DNA of 64,000 nucleotides from contig NZ_BMQB01000002.1 of assembly GCF_014647895.1 (NCBI RefSeq), forward strand, positions 601,079 to 665,078, read 5' to 3'. Below the pieces are notes generated by a model. The model did not search any database. It was not told the DNA's origin and saw only the letters and a list, made by a program, of their open reading frames with translations. The position numbers were made by a program, and so were the translations under genes. Shown piece after piece: positions 18,932 through 29,937 of this stretch; position 1 is the first letter of the stretch, and each line of letters opens with the position of its first letter. Origin of the DNA: Pilimelia anulata. GTDB lineage: Bacteria; Actinomycetota; Actinomycetes; Mycobacteriales; Micromonosporaceae.

Positions 18932-19498
18932 TTGGCCTACCCCGAGGCTGCCCGCGACCACGGGAAGGTGATTCTCGCCGCCCCGGAGATCCAGCGCATG
19001 GTCGACCGGCTGGCCCACCAGATCCTCGAGAAGACCGCCGGCGCCACGGACACTGTCCTGTTCGGCATCCCCACCAGGGGGGTACCGCTCGCCCGCCGGC
19101 TCGCCGCCCGGCTGCGCGCTTTCGAGGACATCGAGGTCCCCGTCGGCACCCTGGACGTCACCGCCTGCCGGGACGACCGGGACCTGCGCCCCACCGGCGG
19201 CCGGCACGCCCCCACCGAGGTGCCGCCCGGCGGCGTGGACGGCCGGCGGCTGATCCTCGTCGACGACGTCCTCTGCTCCGGCCGCACCGTCCGGGCCGCG
19301 CTGGACGCGCTCCAGCAGCTCGGCCGCCCGGCCTCGGTGCAGCTCGCCGTCCTGGTCGACCGGGGGCACCGCGAGCTGCCGATCCGCGCCGACTACGTCG
19401 GCAAGAACATCCCGACCGCGCTGCGCGAGACCGTCCGCGTCGCGCTGGTCGAGGTCGACCCCCGCGACGAGGTACGTCTCCACGGAGGAGCCGCGTGA
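18932..19498 (+). CDS. pyrR: Bifunctional pyr operon regulator / uracil phosphoribosyltransferase PyrR
   Basis: PyrR binds pyr mRNA in response to UMP and has weak uracil phosphoribosyltransferase activity. The 188-residue protein shows the PRTase PRPP loop [21 protein letters not shown] and the family's [13 protein letters not shown] place the start at TTG 18932 ([13 protein letters not shown]) because aaggaggt sits 5 bases upstream. A GTG at 18908 is in frame but lacks a ribosome binding site and lies in the PyrR loop. The stop overlaps the pyrB GTG. Confidence 0.95.
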   Translation: MAYPEAARDHGKVILAAPEIQRMVDRLAHQILEKTAGATDTVLFGIPTRGVPLARRLAARLRAFEDIEVPVGTLDVTACRDDRDLRPTGGRHAPTEVPPGGVDGRRLILVDDVLCSGRTVRAALDALQQLGRPASVQLAVLVDRGHRELPIRADYVGKNIPTALRETVRVALVEVDPRDEVRLHGGAA

Positions 19499-20406
19499 TC
19501 GAGCACCTGCTGTCCGCCGCCGACCTGTCCGCCGCCGACGCCACCGCCCTGCTCGACCGGGCCGCCGCGCACGCCGCGGGCACCGCCCCGGCCCGGCCGC
19601 TGACCGGCCGGACCGTGATCAACCTCTTCTACGAGGACTCCACCCGGACCCGGTTCTCCTTCGACACCGCGGCCCGCCGGCTCGGCGCCGGCGTGGTCAA
19701 CTTCGTCGCCAAGGGCACCAGCGTCGGCAAGGGCGAGTCGCTCAAGGACACCGCCTGGACCCTGGCCGCCATGGGCGCCGACGCGGTGATCTGCCGGCAC
19801 TCCGCCTCCGGCGCCCCGCACCGGCTCGCCGGCTGGCTCGGCGCCGCGGTGATCAACGCCGGCGACGGCACGCACGAGCACCCGACCCAGGCGCTGCTGG
19901 ACGCGTACACGATCCGGCAGCGGCTCGGCCGGGTCGCCGGGCTGCGGGTGGCGATCGTCGGCGACGTCCGGCACTCCCGGGTGGCCCGGTCCAACGCCCT
20001 GCTGCTGTCCACCCTCGGCGCCAAGGTGGTCCTGGTCGGCCCGCCGACCCTGGTCCCGCACGCCGGCCACGTCCCGGTCGCCGGCGTCGAGGTCGCGTAC
20101 GACCTGGACGCGGTCCTGCCCGACGTCGACGTGGTGATGATGCTGCGGGTCCAGCACGAGCGGATGGGCGCGTCGTTCTTCCCGTCGGTGCGCGAGTACT
20201 CCCGCCGGTACGGCCTGACCGTCGACCGGTTCGACCGGCTCGCCGACCACGCCATCGTCATGCACCCCGGCCCGATGAACCGCGGCGTCGAGATCGACGG
20301 CACGGTCGCCGACTCGGCCCGGTCCACCATCGTCGACCAGGTCGCCAACGGGGTCTACACCCGGATGGCGGTCCTGGACCTCCTCCTGGAAGGGCGCGGC
20401 CAGTGA
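19495..20406 (+). CDS. pyrB: Aspartate carbamoyltransferase, catalytic chain
   Basis: This enzyme joins carbamoyl phosphate and aspartate, the committed step of pyrimidine synthesis. The 303-residue protein contains the carbamoyl-phosphate motif STRTR (49-53, in [12 protein letters not shown]), the SxGKGES lysine loop, HPTQALLD, and MHPGPMNRG near the C-terminus. There is no pyrI in the cluster, as usual in actinobacteria. The GTG start overlaps the pyrR stop, and the pyrC start overlaps its own stop. Confidence 0.97.
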   Translation: MIEHLLSAADLSAADATALLDRAAAHAAGTAPARPLTGRTVINLFYEDSTRTRFSFDTAARRLGAGVVNFVAKGTSVGKGESLKDTAWTLAAMGADAVICRHSASGAPHRLAGWLGAAVINAGDGTHEHPTQALLDAYTIRQRLGRVAGLRVAIVGDVRHSRVARSNALLLSTLGAKVVLVGPPTLVPHAGHVPVAGVEVAYDLDAVLPDVDVVMMLRVQHERMGASFFPSVREYSRRYGLTVDRFDRLADHAIVMHPGPMNRGVEIDGTVADSARSTIVDQVANGVYTRMAVLDLLLEGRGQ

Positions 20407-21722
20407 ACCACCACCTGATCAGGGGAGCCCGGATCGCCGGCGGCGAGCCCGTCGACCTGCTGCTGCGCGACGGCGTCGTCGCCGGGGTGGGCAGCGGCCT
20501 GTCCGCCGCCGGCGCCACGGTCGTCGACGCCGACGGGCTGATCGCCCTGCCCGGCCTGGTCGACCTGCACACCCACCTGCGCGAGCCCGGCCGGGAGGAC
20601 GCCGAGACCGTCGAGTCCGGCAGCCGCGCCGCGGCCCTCGGCGGGTACACCGCCGTCTGCGCCATGGCCAACACCGACCCGGTCGCCGACAACCCGGCCG
20701 TGGTCGAGCAGGTGTGGCGGCGCGGCCGCGAGGTCGGCCTGGTGGACGTCCAGCCGATCGGCGCGGTCAGCGTCGGCCTGGCCGGGCAGCGGCTGGCCGC
20801 GCTCGGCGACATGGCCGACTCGCCCGCCCGGGTGCGGATCTTCTCCGACGACGGCATCTGCGTGCACGACCCGCAGCTCATGCGCCGCGCGCTGGAGTAC
20901 GTCAAGGCGTTCGACGGGATCATCGCCCAGCACGCCGAGGAGCCCCGGCTCACCGAGGGCGCCCAGATGCACGAGGGCGAGGTGTCGGCCCGGCTCGGTC
21001 TGGGCGGCTGGCCCGCGGTCGCCGAGGAGGCGATCATCGCCCGGGACGTGCTGCTCGCCGAGCACGTCGACTCGCGGCTGCACGTCTGCCACGTCTCCAC
21101 CGCCGGCTCGGTCGACATCCTGCGGCACGCCCGCAACCGCCCGTGGGTGAACCGCGGCGCGATCCCGCGGGTGACCGCCGAGGTGTGCCCGCACCACCTG
21201 CTGCTCACCCACGAGCGGGCCGGCACCTACGACCCGGTGTACAAGGTCAACCCGCCGCTGCGCACCGACGCCGACGTCGCCGCGCTGCGCCGGGCCCTGG
21301 TCGACGGCGTCATCGACGTCGTCGCCACCGACCACGCCCCGCACGCCTCGCACGACAAGGAGTGCGAGTGGGCCGCCGCCCGGCCCGGCATGCTCGGGCT
21401 GGAGACCGCCCTGTCGATCGTCCTGCACGCGCTGCGCGCCGAGGGGCTGGCCGAGCGGGCGCTGTGGGAGCTGGTCGCCCAGCGGATGTCCCGCGCCCCG
21501 GCCCGCATCGCCGGCCTGGACGAGCACGGGCACGACCCGGCCCCCGGCCGCCCGGCCAACCTCACCCTGGTCGACCCCGAAGCCACCCGGCTGATCGACG
21601 CGCGCGCGCTCGCCAGCCGAAGCCGCAACACCCCGTACGCCGGGTTGAAACTGCCCGGCCGCATCGTCGCGACGTTCCTGCGCGGAACGCCGACGGTCCT
21701 GAACGGAAAGGCCAGTAGGTGA
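20403..21722 (+). CDS. pyrC: Dihydroorotase (type I)
   Basis: Dihydroorotase cyclises carbamoyl-aspartate. The 439-residue protein has zinc ligands H56 and H58 in [17 protein letters not shown] with further His ligands, and catalytic D310 in TDHAPH. It starts at GTG 20403 overlapping pyrB, and its stop overlaps the carA GTG. Streptomyces places a small membrane-protein gene between pyrC and carA; it is absent here. Confidence 0.96.
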   Translation: MNHHLIRGARIAGGEPVDLLLRDGVVAGVGSGLSAAGATVVDADGLIALPGLVDLHTHLREPGREDAETVESGSRAAALGGYTAVCAMANTDPVADNPAVVEQVWRRGREVGLVDVQPIGAVSVGLAGQRLAALGDMADSPARVRIFSDDGICVHDPQLMRRALEYVKAFDGIIAQHAEEPRLTEGAQMHEGEVSARLGLGGWPAVAEEAIIARDVLLAEHVDSRLHVCHVSTAGSVDILRHARNRPWVNRGAIPRVTAEVCPHHLLLTHERAGTYDPVYKVNPPLRTDADVAALRRALVDGVIDVVATDHAPHASHDKECEWAAARPGMLGLETALSIVLHALRAEGLAERALWELVAQRMSRAPARIAGLDEHGHDPAPGRPANLTLVDPEATRLIDARALASRSRNTPYAGLKLPGRIVATFLRGTPTVLNGKASR

Positions 21723-22852
21723 CACGGGAAGCGATTCTCGTCCTGGAGGACGGGCGCACGTTCGTCGGCGAGGCGTACGGGGCGGTGGGGGAGACGTTCG
21801 GCGAGGCCGTGTTCAGCACGGCCATGACCGGGTACCAGGAGACCCTCACCGACCCGTCGTACCACCGGCAGGTCGTCGTCCAGACCGCGCCGCACATCGG
21901 CAACACGGGCGTCAACGGCGAGGACGACGAGTCCGACCGGTTCTGGGTGGCCGGGTACGTCGTCCGCGACCCGAGCCCGCGGGCCGCCAACTGGCGGGCC
22001 ACCGGCGAGCTGGGCGACCGGCTGGCCGCCGAGGGCGTGGTCGGCATCGCCGGCATCGACACCCGGGCGCTGACCCGGCACCTGCGCGAGCGCGGGGCGA
22101 TGCGGGTCGGCGTGGCCAGCGACGGCACCGACGCGGCGACGCTGCTGGACCGGGTGCGGCAGGCGCCGCCGATGGCCGGCGCGGACCTGTCCGCCGAGGT
22201 GACCACCGCGCGGCCGTACACGGTCGCGGCCGACGGCGAGCACCGGTACACCGTCGCCGCGCTGGACCTGGGCATCAAGCGCAACGTGACCCGCCGGCTG
22301 GCCGCCCGCGGCGTCACCACGCACGTGCTGCCGGCGTCGTCCACGATCGACGACCTGCTGGCCGCCGGCGCGGACGCGGTGTTCCTCTCGCCCGGGCCGG
22401 GCGACCCGGCGACCGCCGACCACCCGGTCGCGCTCGCGACGGAGGTGCTGCGCCGGGGGATCCCGCTGTTCGGGATCTGCTTCGGCAGCCAGCTCCTCGG
22501 CCGGGCGCTGGGCTTCGGCACGTACAAGCTCGGCTACGGGCACCGCGGGATCAACCAGCCGGTGCTCGACCGGACCACCGGCAAGGTCGAGGTGACCGCG
22601 CACAACCACGGCTTCGCCGTGCAGGCGCCGGTCGACGCGGTCGCCGAGACCCCCTTCGGGCGGGTCGAGGTCAGCCACGTCTGCCTCAACGACGGCGTGG
22701 TGGAGGGCCTGCGGGCGCTGGACACCCCGGCGTTCACGGTCCAGTACCACCCGGAGGCGGCGGCCGGGCCGCGCGACGCCGACTACCTGTTCGACCGCTT
22801 CCGCGACCTGATCGAGGGGCGGGCACAGCAGAAGGGGGCCGGGCATGCCTAA
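21719..22852 (+). CDS. carA: Carbamoyl-phosphate synthase small (glutaminase) subunit
   Basis: CarA hydrolyses glutamine and feeds ammonia to CarB. The 377-residue protein has the N-terminal CPSase domain ([20 protein letters not shown]) and a C-terminal class I amidotransferase with nucleophile C254 in [11 protein letters not shown] and the His/Glu pair in [12 protein letters not shown]. The GTG start overlaps pyrC, and the stop overlaps the carB ATG by 8 bases. Confidence 0.97.
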   Translation: MTREAILVLEDGRTFVGEAYGAVGETFGEAVFSTAMTGYQETLTDPSYHRQVVVQTAPHIGNTGVNGEDDESDRFWVAGYVVRDPSPRAANWRATGELGDRLAAEGVVGIAGIDTRALTRHLRERGAMRVGVASDGTDAATLLDRVRQAPPMAGADLSAEVTTARPYTVAADGEHRYTVAALDLGIKRNVTRRLAARGVTTHVLPASSTIDDLLAAGADAVFLSPGPGDPATADHPVALATEVLRRGIPLFGICFGSQLLGRALGFGTYKLGYGHRGINQPVLDRTTGKVEVTAHNHGFAVQAPVDAVAETPFGRVEVSHVCLNDGVVEGLRALDTPAFTVQYHPEAAAGPRDADYLFDRFRDLIEGRAQQKGAGHA

Positions 22853-25800
22853 GCGCACCGACCTGCAGCACATCCTGGTCATCGGCTCGGGGCCGATCGT
22901 CATCGGCCAGGCGTGCGAGTTCGACTACTCCGGCACCCAGGCGTGCCGGGTGCTGCGCGCCGAGGGGCTGCGCGTCTCGCTGGTCAACTCCAACCCGGCG
23001 ACGATCATGACGGACCCGGAGTTCGCCGACGCCACGTACGTCGAGCCGATCACCCCGGAGTTCGTGGAGAAGGTGATCGCCCGGGAGCGGCCGGACGCGA
23101 TCCTGCCCACCCTGGGCGGGCAGACCGCGCTGAACACCGCTGTCGCGCTGCACGAGGCCGGCGTCCTGGACAAGTACGGCGTGGAGCTGATCGGCGCCAA
23201 CATCGAGGCGATCCGCCGCGGCGAGGACCGGCAGCTCTTCAAGGAGGTCGTGGCCGCCGCGGGCGCCCGGGTCGGGCTGACCGGCGACCTGGTGCCGCGC
23301 AGCCGGGTGTGCCACTCGATGGACGAGGTCCGGGCCACGGTCGCCGACCTCGGCCTGCCGGTGGTGATCCGGCCGTCGTTCACGATGGGCGGCCTCGGCT
23401 CCGGGATGGCGCACACCGACGCCGAGCTGGAGCGGATCGCCGGCGCCGGCCTGGCCGCCTCCCCGGTGCACGAGGTGCTGATCGAGGAGAGCGTGCTCGG
23501 CTGGAAGGAGTACGAGCTGGAGCTGATGCGCGACCGCCGGGACAACGTGGTGGTCGTCTGCTCGATCGAGAACGTCGACCCGATGGGCGTGCACACCGGC
23601 GACTCGGTGACCGTGGCGCCGGCGATGACGCTGACCGACCGGGAGTACCAGGGGCTGCGCGACCTCGGCATCGCCGTGCTGCGCGAGGTCGGCGTGGACA
23701 CCGGCGGCTGCAACATCCAGTTCGCGGTGAACCCGCGGGACGGCCGGCTGGTCGTCATCGAGATGAACCCGCGGGTGTCCCGCTCCTCGGCGCTGGCCTC
23801 CAAGGCGACCGGCTTCCCGATCGCCAAGATCGCGGCGAAGCTGGCCATCGGGTACACGCTGGACGAGATCCCCAACGACATCACCCGCAGGACGCCGGCG
23901 GCGTTCGAGCCGGCGCTGGACTACGTGGTGGTGAAGATCCCGCGGTTCGCGTTCGAGAAGTTCCCCGGCGCGGACGCCGAGCTGACCACGACGATGAAGT
24001 CGGTCGGCGAGGCGATGAGCCTGGGCCGCAACTTCGCCGAGGCGCTGAACAAGGCCATGCGCTCGATGGAGACCAGGGCGGCCGGCTTCTGGACCCGCCC
24101 CGACCCGGCCGACGCCACGGTGGAGAACACCCTGGCGGCGCTGCGGGTGCCGCACGACGGCCGGCTGTACACGGTCGAGCGGGCGCTGCGGCTGGGCGCC
24201 ACCATCGCGCAGGTCGCCGAGGCCAGCGGCGGGATCGACCCGTGGTTCCTGGACCAGATCGCCGGGCTGATCGCGCTCCGCGAGGAGATCGTCGCCGCGC
24301 CGGTGCTGGACCTGCCGCTGCTGCGCCGGGCCAAGCGGTCCGGGCTGTCCGACCGGCAGGTGGCCGCGCTGCGGCCGGAGTTCGCCGGCGAGGACGGGGT
24401 GCGCCGGCTGCGGCTGCGGCTGGGCCTGCGGCCGGTGTACAAGACGGTGGACACCTGCGCGGCCGAGTTCGCGGCGGACACGCCGTACCACTACTCGACG
24501 TACGACGCCGAGACCGAGGTGGCGCCGTCGGCCCGGCCGAAGGTGCTGATCCTCGGCTCGGGGCCGAACCGGATCGGGCAGGGCATCGAGTTCGACTACT
24601 CGTGCGTGCACGCGGTGATGGCGCTGCGCGCCGCCGCCCGCCCCGGCGCCGGGTACGAGACCGTGATGGTCAACTGCAACCCGGAGACGGTGTCGACCGA
24701 CTACGACACCGCCGACCGGCTGTACTTCGAGCCGCTCACCTTCGAGGACGTGCTGGCCGTCTGGCACGCCGAGGACACCTCCGGCAAAGAGGCCGGCGGG
24801 CCGGGCGTGGTCGGGGTGATCGTCCAGCTCGGCGGGCAGACCCCGCTGGGCCTGGCCCGGCGGCTCAAGGCCGCGGGCGTGCCGATCGTCGGCACCACCC
24901 CGGAGTCGATCCACCTGGCCGAGGAGCGGGGCGCGTTCGGCGCGCTGCTGACCCGGGCCGGGCTGCGCGCGCCCGCGCACGGCACGGCGGTCAGCTTCGC
25001 CCAGGCCAAGGCCATCGCCGACGACATCGGCTACCCGGTCCTGGTCCGCCCGTCGTACGTGCTCGGCGGCCGCGGCATGGAGATCGTCTACGACGAGCCG
25101 ACGCTGGCCGACTACATCGGCCGGGCCACCGAGGTCTCGCCGGAGCACCCGGTGCTGGTCGACCGGTTCCTCGACGACGCGATCGAGATCGACGTGGACG
25201 CGCTGTGCGACGCCACCGGCGAGGTGTACCTCGGCGGGGTGATGGAGCACATCGAGGAGGCCGGCGTGCACTCCGGCGACTCGTCCTGCGCGCTGCCGCC
25301 GATCACCCTCGGCGCCAGCCACATCGAGCAGGTCCGGCTGTACACCGAGGAGATCGCCCGCGGCATCGGCGTGCGCGGCCTGCTCAACGTCCAGTACGCG
25401 CTCAAGGACGACCAGCTCTACGTGCTGGAGGCCAACCCGCGGGCGTCCCGGACGGTGCCGTTCGTCTCCAAGGCCACGGCCGTCCCGCTGGCCAAGGCGG
25501 CCGCCCGGATCATGCTCGGCGCCACCATCGGCCAGCTCCGCGCCGAGGGGATGCTGCTGCCGGCGGCGCCCGGCTTCGGCGAGCGCTCCGGCCCGGACGG
25601 GGCGGACCTGCCCGCGTCGGCGCCGGTGGCGGTGAAGCAGGCGGTGCTGCCGTTCAAGCGGTTCCGCACGCCCGCCGGCAAGGGGGTGGACTCGCTGCTC
25701 GGACCGGAGATGAAGTCCACCGGCGAGGTGATGGGCATCGACACCGAGTTCGGCCACGCCTTCGCCAAGAGCCAGTCCGCGGCGTACGGGTCGATGGCCA

Positions 25801-26228
25801 CCGCCGGGAAGATCTTCGTGTCGATCGCCAACCGGGACAAGCGCGGCATGCTGTTCCCGATCAAGCGGCTGGCCGACCTCGGCTTCGAGATCGTCGCCAC
25901 CAGCGGCACCGGCGAGGTGCTGCGCCGGCACGGCATCGACTGCGAGATCATCCGCAAGCACTACGAGGGCGGCAGCGGCCGGGACGCGGTAGCGCTGATC
26001 GGCTCGGGCGAGGTCTGCCTGGTGATCAACACACCGCAGGGGTCGGGGGCGCCGGCGCGCTCGGACGGGTACGAGATCCGCAGCGCCGCCGTCACCGCCG
26101 ACATCCCGTGCATCACCACCGTGCCCGGCGTGGCCGCGGCGGTGATGGGGATCGAGGCGCTGATCCGCGGCGACATGACCGTCCGGCCGCTCCAGGAGCT
26201 GCACGCCAGCCTCCGGGCGCAGCCGTGA
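22845..26228 (+). CDS. carB: Carbamoyl-phosphate synthase large subunit
   Basis: CarB makes carbamoyl phosphate for both pyrimidine and arginine synthesis. The 1127-residue protein has two ATP-grasp halves (the first begins [20 protein letters not shown], the second [20 protein letters not shown]), an oligomerisation region and a C-terminal MGS-like allosteric domain (from about residue 990). It is slightly longer than E. coli CarB (1073), mostly from loops in the second half. The stop overlaps the pyrD GTG. Confidence 0.97.
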   Translation: MPKRTDLQHILVIGSGPIVIGQACEFDYSGTQACRVLRAEGLRVSLVNSNPATIMTDPEFADATYVEPITPEFVEKVIARERPDAILPTLGGQTALNTAVALHEAGVLDKYGVELIGANIEAIRRGEDRQLFKEVVAAAGARVGLTGDLVPRSRVCHSMDEVRATVADLGLPVVIRPSFTMGGLGSGMAHTDAELERIAGAGLAASPVHEVLIEESVLGWKEYELELMRDRRDNVVVVCSIENVDPMGVHTGDSVTVAPAMTLTDREYQGLRDLGIAVLREVGVDTGGCNIQFAVNPRDGRLVVIEMNPRVSRSSALASKATGFPIAKIAAKLAIGYTLDEIPNDITRRTPAAFEPALDYVVVKIPRFAFEKFPGADAELTTTMKSVGEAMSLGRNFAEALNKAMRSMETRAAGFWTRPDPADATVENTLAALRVPHDGRLYTVERALRLGATIAQVAEASGGIDPWFLDQIAGLIALREEIVAAPVLDLPLLRRAKRSGLSDRQVAALRPEFAGEDGVRRLRLRLGLRPVYKTVDTCAAEFAADTPYHYSTYDAETEVAPSARPKVLILGSGPNRIGQGIEFDYSCVHAVMALRAAARPGAGYETVMVNCNPETVSTDYDTADRLYFEPLTFEDVLAVWHAEDTSGKEAGGPGVVGVIVQLGGQTPLGLARRLKAAGVPIVGTTPESIHLAEERGAFGALLTRAGLRAPAHGTAVSFAQAKAIADDIGYPVLVRPSYVLGGRGMEIVYDEPTLADYIGRATEVSPEHPVLVDRFLDDAIEIDVDALCDATGEVYLGGVMEHIEEAGVHSGDSSCALPPITLGASHIEQVRLYTEEIARGIGVRGLLNVQYALKDDQLYVLEANPRASRTVPFVSKATAVPLAKAAARIMLGATIGQLRAEGMLLPAAPGFGERSGPDGADLPASAPVAVKQAVLPFKRFRTPAGKGVDSLLGPEMKSTGEVMGIDTEFGHAFAKSQSAAYGSMATAGKIFVSIANRDKRGMLFPIKRLADLGFEIVATSGTGEVLRRHGIDCEIIRKHYEGGSGRDAVALIGSGEVCLVINTPQGSGAPARSDGYEIRSAAVTADIPCITTVPGVAAAVMGIEALIRGDMTVRPLQELHASLRAQP

Positions 26229-27277
26229 CGGTGTTCGAGCGGCTCGTCCGCCCGGCGCTGTTCCGGCTCGGCGGCGGCGACGCCGAGACCGCGCACGAGT
26301 GGACGCTGGCCCGGCTGGCGGGGCTCGCCCGCCGGCCGGCGCTGCTGCGCGCGCTCGCCGCCCGGTACGCCGTCGCCGCCCCGCGCACGGTGTTCGGGGT
26401 GCGCTTCCCCAACGCCGTCGGCCTGGCCGCCGGGATGGACAAGAACGGGGTGGCGCTGCCGGCCTGGCCGGCGCTGGGCTTCGGCTTCGTCGAGGTCGGC
26501 ACGGTCACCCGGCACGCCCAGCCCGGCAACGACCGGCCGCGGCTGTTCCGGCTGGTGGACAGCGCCGCGGTGGTCAACCGGATGGGCTTCAACAACGCCG
26601 GCGCCGACGCGCTGGCGGCCCGCCTGGCGGCCCTGCCGGCCCCGCTGGGGGTGCCGCTGGGGGTCTCGCTGGGCAAGTCCAAGGCGACGCCGCTGGAGGA
26701 GGCGGTCGAGGACTACCTGTACTCGTACGACGCCCTGGCCGCGCACGCCGACTACATCGCGGTGAACGTCTCCTCGCCGAACACCCCCGGCCTGCGCGCC
26801 CTGCAGGACCGGGACAGCCTGGACGCGCTGCTCGCGGCCCTGGTCGGGCGCCCGGTGCCCGGCCGGGCCGGCGGGCCGCCGCCGGTGCTGGTCAAGCTCG
26901 CCCCGGACCTGACCGACGCGGCGATCGCCGACGCGCTGGCCGTCTGCACGGCCCGCGGGGCGGCCGGGGTGATCGCCACCAACACCACGCTGTCCCGGGA
27001 CGGCCTGGCCGCGGCCGACGCCGGCCGGGCGGCCGAGGCGGGCGGGCTGTCCGGCGCGCCGCTGGCCGCCCGGGCGCGCGCGGTGGTGGCGTTCATCCAC
27101 CGGGAGACCGGCGGCGCGCTGCCGGTGGTCGGGGTGGGCGGCATCCTCGCCGCCGACGACGCCGCCCGGCTGCTGGACGCCGGGGCGGCGCTGGTGCAGG
27201 TGTACTCCGGATTCATCTACCGGGGGCCGGCGCTGGTCCGCGCGGCCGCCGCCCGGGCCGGGTCCGGGCGGCCGTGA
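26225..27277 (+). CDS. pyrD: Dihydroorotate dehydrogenase (quinone), class 2
   Basis: Class 2 PyrD oxidises dihydroorotate using the respiratory quinone pool. The 350-residue protein has the N-terminal membrane-association helices ([19 protein letters not shown]) specific to class 2, [19 protein letters not shown], the catalytic-serine segment NVSSPNTPG (from about 181), and FMN phosphate-binding VVGVGGI and YSGFIYRGP. The GTG start overlaps carB. The frame is open through carB, but that is a shadow. Confidence 0.96.
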   Translation: MTVFERLVRPALFRLGGGDAETAHEWTLARLAGLARRPALLRALAARYAVAAPRTVFGVRFPNAVGLAAGMDKNGVALPAWPALGFGFVEVGTVTRHAQPGNDRPRLFRLVDSAAVVNRMGFNNAGADALAARLAALPAPLGVPLGVSLGKSKATPLEEAVEDYLYSYDALAAHADYIAVNVSSPNTPGLRALQDRDSLDALLAALVGRPVPGRAGGPPPVLVKLAPDLTDAAIADALAVCTARGAAGVIATNTTLSRDGLAAADAGRAAEAGGLSGAPLAARARAVVAFIHRETGGALPVVGVGGILAADDAARLLDAGAALVQVYSGFIYRGPALVRAAAARAGSGRP

Positions 27278-27290
27278 CGGGGGCCCGGTC

Positions 27291-28568
27291 GTGACGCCCG
27301 AGGAGATCGTCGCGCTCGACCGGGCGCACGTCTGGCACCCGTACGGGCCGATGCCGGGCACGAGCGACCCGTACGTGGTCGCGTCCGCTTCCGGCGTGCG
27401 GCTGACGCTGGCCGACGGGCGGGAGCTGGTCGACGGGATGGCGTCCTGGTGGGCGGCGATCCACGGGTACCGGCACCCCGCCCTGGACGCCGCCGTCGCC
27501 GACCAGCTCGGCCGGATGAGCCACGTGATGTTCGGCGGGCTCACCCACGAGCCCGCGGTCCGGCTGGCCACCCGGCTGGTCGCCGCCGCCCCGCCCGGCC
27601 TGGCGCACGTCTTCCTGGCCGACTCCGGCTCGGTCGGCGTCGAGGTCGCGGTGAAGATGGCGCTCCAGTACTGGCGCTCCCGCGGGCGCCCCGAGAAGCG
27701 CCGGCTGGCCACCTGGCGCGGCGGGTACCACGGGGACACCTTCCACCCGATGAGCGTCTGCGACCCCGAGGGCGGCATGCACGCGCTGTGGCGCGGCGTG
27801 CTGCCCGCGCAGGTGTTCGCCCCACCGCCCCCGGCCGGCGGCGTCGACGACGCGTACGTGGCCGCGCTGGACACCCTCCTGGGCACCCGTGCGGGTGAGT
27901 TGGCGGCGGTCATCGTCGAGCCGGTGGTGCAGGGCGCCGGCGGGATGCGCTTCCACGACCCCGGCTACGTGGCCGCGCTGCGCCGGCTCTGCGACGCCCA
28001 CGGGGTGCTGCTGATCCTCGACGAGATCGCCACCGGCTTCGGCCGGACGGGTGAATTCTTCGCCGCCGGGCACGCCGGGATCACCCCCGACATCATGTGC
28101 GTGGGCAAGGCGCTCACCGGCGGGTACCTCTCGCTGGCCGCCACGCTGTGCACCCCGGCGGTCGCCGACGGCATCTCCCGCGGCGCCGTTCCCGTCCTGG
28201 CGCACGGACCGACTTTCATGGGCAATCCGCTCGCCTGCGCCGCCGCCAACGCGTCCCTGGACCTGCTCGCCACCGGGGCCTGGCGGGCGGACGTGGACCG
28301 CCTCGCGCGGGGCCTGGCGGCCGGCCTGGGGCCGCTGCGGGGGTCACCGGGAGTGGCCGACGTCCGGGTGTGCGGGGCGATCGGCGTGGTCCAGCTCGAC
28401 CACCCCGTGCCGATGGCCGCGGCGACCGCGGCGGCGGTCGCGGCGGGGGTCTGGCTGCGCCCGTTCCGGGACCTGATCTACGTCATGCCGCCGTACGTGA
28501 CCGACGACGCGGACCTCGCGCTGATCTGCCGCGGCGTCGCCGCGGCGGCCGCCGCGGGCCCGCAGTGA
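27291..28568 (+). CDS. bioA: Adenosylmethionine-8-amino-7-oxononanoate aminotransferase (BioA)
   Basis: BioA is a PLP enzyme that forms 7,8-diaminopelargonate in biotin synthesis with SAM as amino donor. The 425-residue protein matches BioA over other class III aminotransferases: VWHPYGPM at the start, [31 protein letters not shown] lysine K273 in [15 protein letters not shown], and [13 protein letters not shown] near the end. The GTG at 27291 follows pyrD after 13 bases. No other biotin gene is nearby, so its place inside the pyr operon is notable. Confidence 0.92.
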   Translation: MTPEEIVALDRAHVWHPYGPMPGTSDPYVVASASGVRLTLADGRELVDGMASWWAAIHGYRHPALDAAVADQLGRMSHVMFGGLTHEPAVRLATRLVAAAPPGLAHVFLADSGSVGVEVAVKMALQYWRSRGRPEKRRLATWRGGYHGDTFHPMSVCDPEGGMHALWRGVLPAQVFAPPPPAGGVDDAYVAALDTLLGTRAGELAAVIVEPVVQGAGGMRFHDPGYVAALRRLCDAHGVLLILDEIATGFGRTGEFFAAGHAGITPDIMCVGKALTGGYLSLAATLCTPAVADGISRGAVPVLAHGPTFMGNPLACAAANASLDLLATGAWRADVDRLARGLAAGLGPLRGSPGVADVRVCGAIGVVQLDHPVPMAAATAAAVAAGVWLRPFRDLIYVMPPYVTDDADLALICRGVAAAAAAGPQ

Positions 28569-28579
28569 GGAGGAACACA

Positions 28580-29413
28580 ATGGAACCTTTCGGTACCCGC
28601 CTGCGGTCCGCGCTGGACCGGCTCGGGCCGCTCTGCGTGGGCGTGGACCCGCACCCCGGCCTGCTCGCGCGGTGGGGGCTGGCCGACGACACCGACGGGC
28701 TGGCCCGGTTCAGCGGGGCGGTCGTCGAGGCCCTCGCCGGCCGGGTGGCGGTGATCAAGCCGCAGTCCGCGTTCTTCGAGAAGTACGGATCGCGTGGAAT
28801 TGCAATACTGGAGTCGACTATCCGACAGTGCCGCGAAGCGGGGTCATTGGTGTTGCTCGATGTCAAACGGGGCGACATCGGTTCGACCATGACGGCGTAC
28901 GCGACGGCCTACCTCGACCCGGCGAGCCCGCTGTGCGCCGACGCCCTGACGGTGGCGCCGTACCTCGGTGTCGGTGCGTTGCAGCCGGTCTTCGCCGCTG
29001 CCAGGGCCGCGGGTGGCGGGGTGTTCGTGCTGGCGCTCACGTCCAACCCGGAGGGTGCCGCCGTACAGCACGCGCGGGCGGCCGACGGGCGGACCGTGGC
29101 GCAGACCGTGATCGACGACATTGCCCAGCTCAATGCGGGGGTGACCCCGCTGGGCAGCATGGGACTGGTGGTCGGCGCGACGATTGGCGACACCGGCCAC
29201 GAATTGACGAATTTCAATGGCCCAATCCTCGCGCCGGGCATGGGGGCGCAGGGCGGAACCGCCGCCGGATTACGCAACGTGTTCGGCGACGCGCTCTCCG
29301 CAGTGCTGCCGTCGTACTCCCGCGAGGTGCTCGGCGCGGGGCCCGGAGTGGCCGCGCTGCGGGCCGCGGCGGACCGCGTCCGGGACGACTGCGCGGCCGT
29401 TCTGCGCGGCTGA
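28580..29413 (+). CDS. pyrF: Orotidine 5'-phosphate decarboxylase (type 2)
   Basis: OMP decarboxylase makes UMP. The 277-residue protein begins MEPFGTRLRSALDRLGPLCV and has the catalytic LLDVKRGDIGSTM with K96, VGATIGD and ILAPGMGAQGG, the pattern of the longer actinobacterial and mycobacterial enzymes. ATG 28580 follows a perfect gaggagga (28567-28574). Parts of the gene (28790-28880 and 29180-29280) are AT-richer than its neighbours and include a TTA codon at 29270-29272. Confidence 0.96.
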   Translation: MEPFGTRLRSALDRLGPLCVGVDPHPGLLARWGLADDTDGLARFSGAVVEALAGRVAVIKPQSAFFEKYGSRGIAILESTIRQCREAGSLVLLDVKRGDIGSTMTAYATAYLDPASPLCADALTVAPYLGVGALQPVFAAARAAGGGVFVLALTSNPEGAAVQHARAADGRTVAQTVIDDIAQLNAGVTPLGSMGLVVGATIGDTGHELTNFNGPILAPGMGAQGGTAAGLRNVFGDALSAVLPSYSREVLGAGPGVAALRAAADRVRDDCAAVLRG

Positions 29414-29460
29414 ACGCCGCTGAGCTGGGGTACCGCCGCTGTGATCTTGCCAGCCCGACG

Positions 29461-29489
29461 TTGCCGAAAACGCCGTTGACCGCTAGTTT
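29461..29489 (+). promoter_or_regulatory. mihF promoter
   Basis: TTGCCG (29461-29466), a 17-base spacer and TAGTTT (29484-29489) form a plausible vegetative promoter about 104 bases upstream of the mihF start, in an unusually AT-rich stretch between pyrF and mihF. Confidence 0.55.
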
Positions 29490-29592
29490 TCCGTCCCGCC
29501 GGGAACCACCAGCCCCACGCGTTCCCGGTGACCCTTCGAACCAGACGCGCTCCGGTCGACCGGCCGGGGCGCAAGGGACCTGAGGAGAACTG

Positions 29593-29910
29593 GTGCCGCT
29601 CCCGTCACTGAGCCCCGAGCAGCGCGCTGCCGCGCTGGAGAAGGCCGCGGAGATCCGCAAGGCCCGTGCCGAGCTGAAGGATCAGCTCAAGCAGGGCAAG
29701 ACCACCCTGGCCGACGTGCTCGAGCGCGCCGAGGCCGACGACGTGGTCGGCAAGCTGAAGGTCTCGGCCGTGCTGCAGGCGCTGCCGGGCATCGGCAAGA
29801 TCCGGGCCACCCAGATCATGGAGAAGCTCAAGATCGCGGACAGCCGGCGGCTGCGCGGTCTGGGCGACCAGCAGCGCCGCGCGCTGCTGGGGGAGTTCGC
29901 CGCGAACTGA
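29593..29910 (+). CDS. mihF: Integration host factor, actinobacterial type (mIHF/sIHF)
   Basis: mIHF is an essential nucleoid-associated protein of actinobacteria, unrelated to proteobacterial IHF. The 105-residue protein has a basic, Ala/Lys-rich helical N-terminus and the helix-two-turn-helix region SAVLQALPGIGKIRATQIM, which contacts DNA. The GTG start at 29593 follows gaggagaac. Its place between pyrF and gmk is conserved. Confidence 0.95.
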   Translation: MPLPSLSPEQRAAALEKAAEIRKARAELKDQLKQGKTTLADVLERAEADDVVGKLKVSAVLQALPGIGKIRATQIMEKLKIADSRRLRGLGDQQRRALLGEFAAN

Positions 29911-29937
29911 CCGCGGCGGGTCGCGTATAAACGTTCC

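Noticed and set aside
22734..26204. Long minus-strand frame (1156 codons) opposite carB
   Set aside because: Product is low-complexity His/Arg/Val-rich and antisense to an unmistakable CarB.
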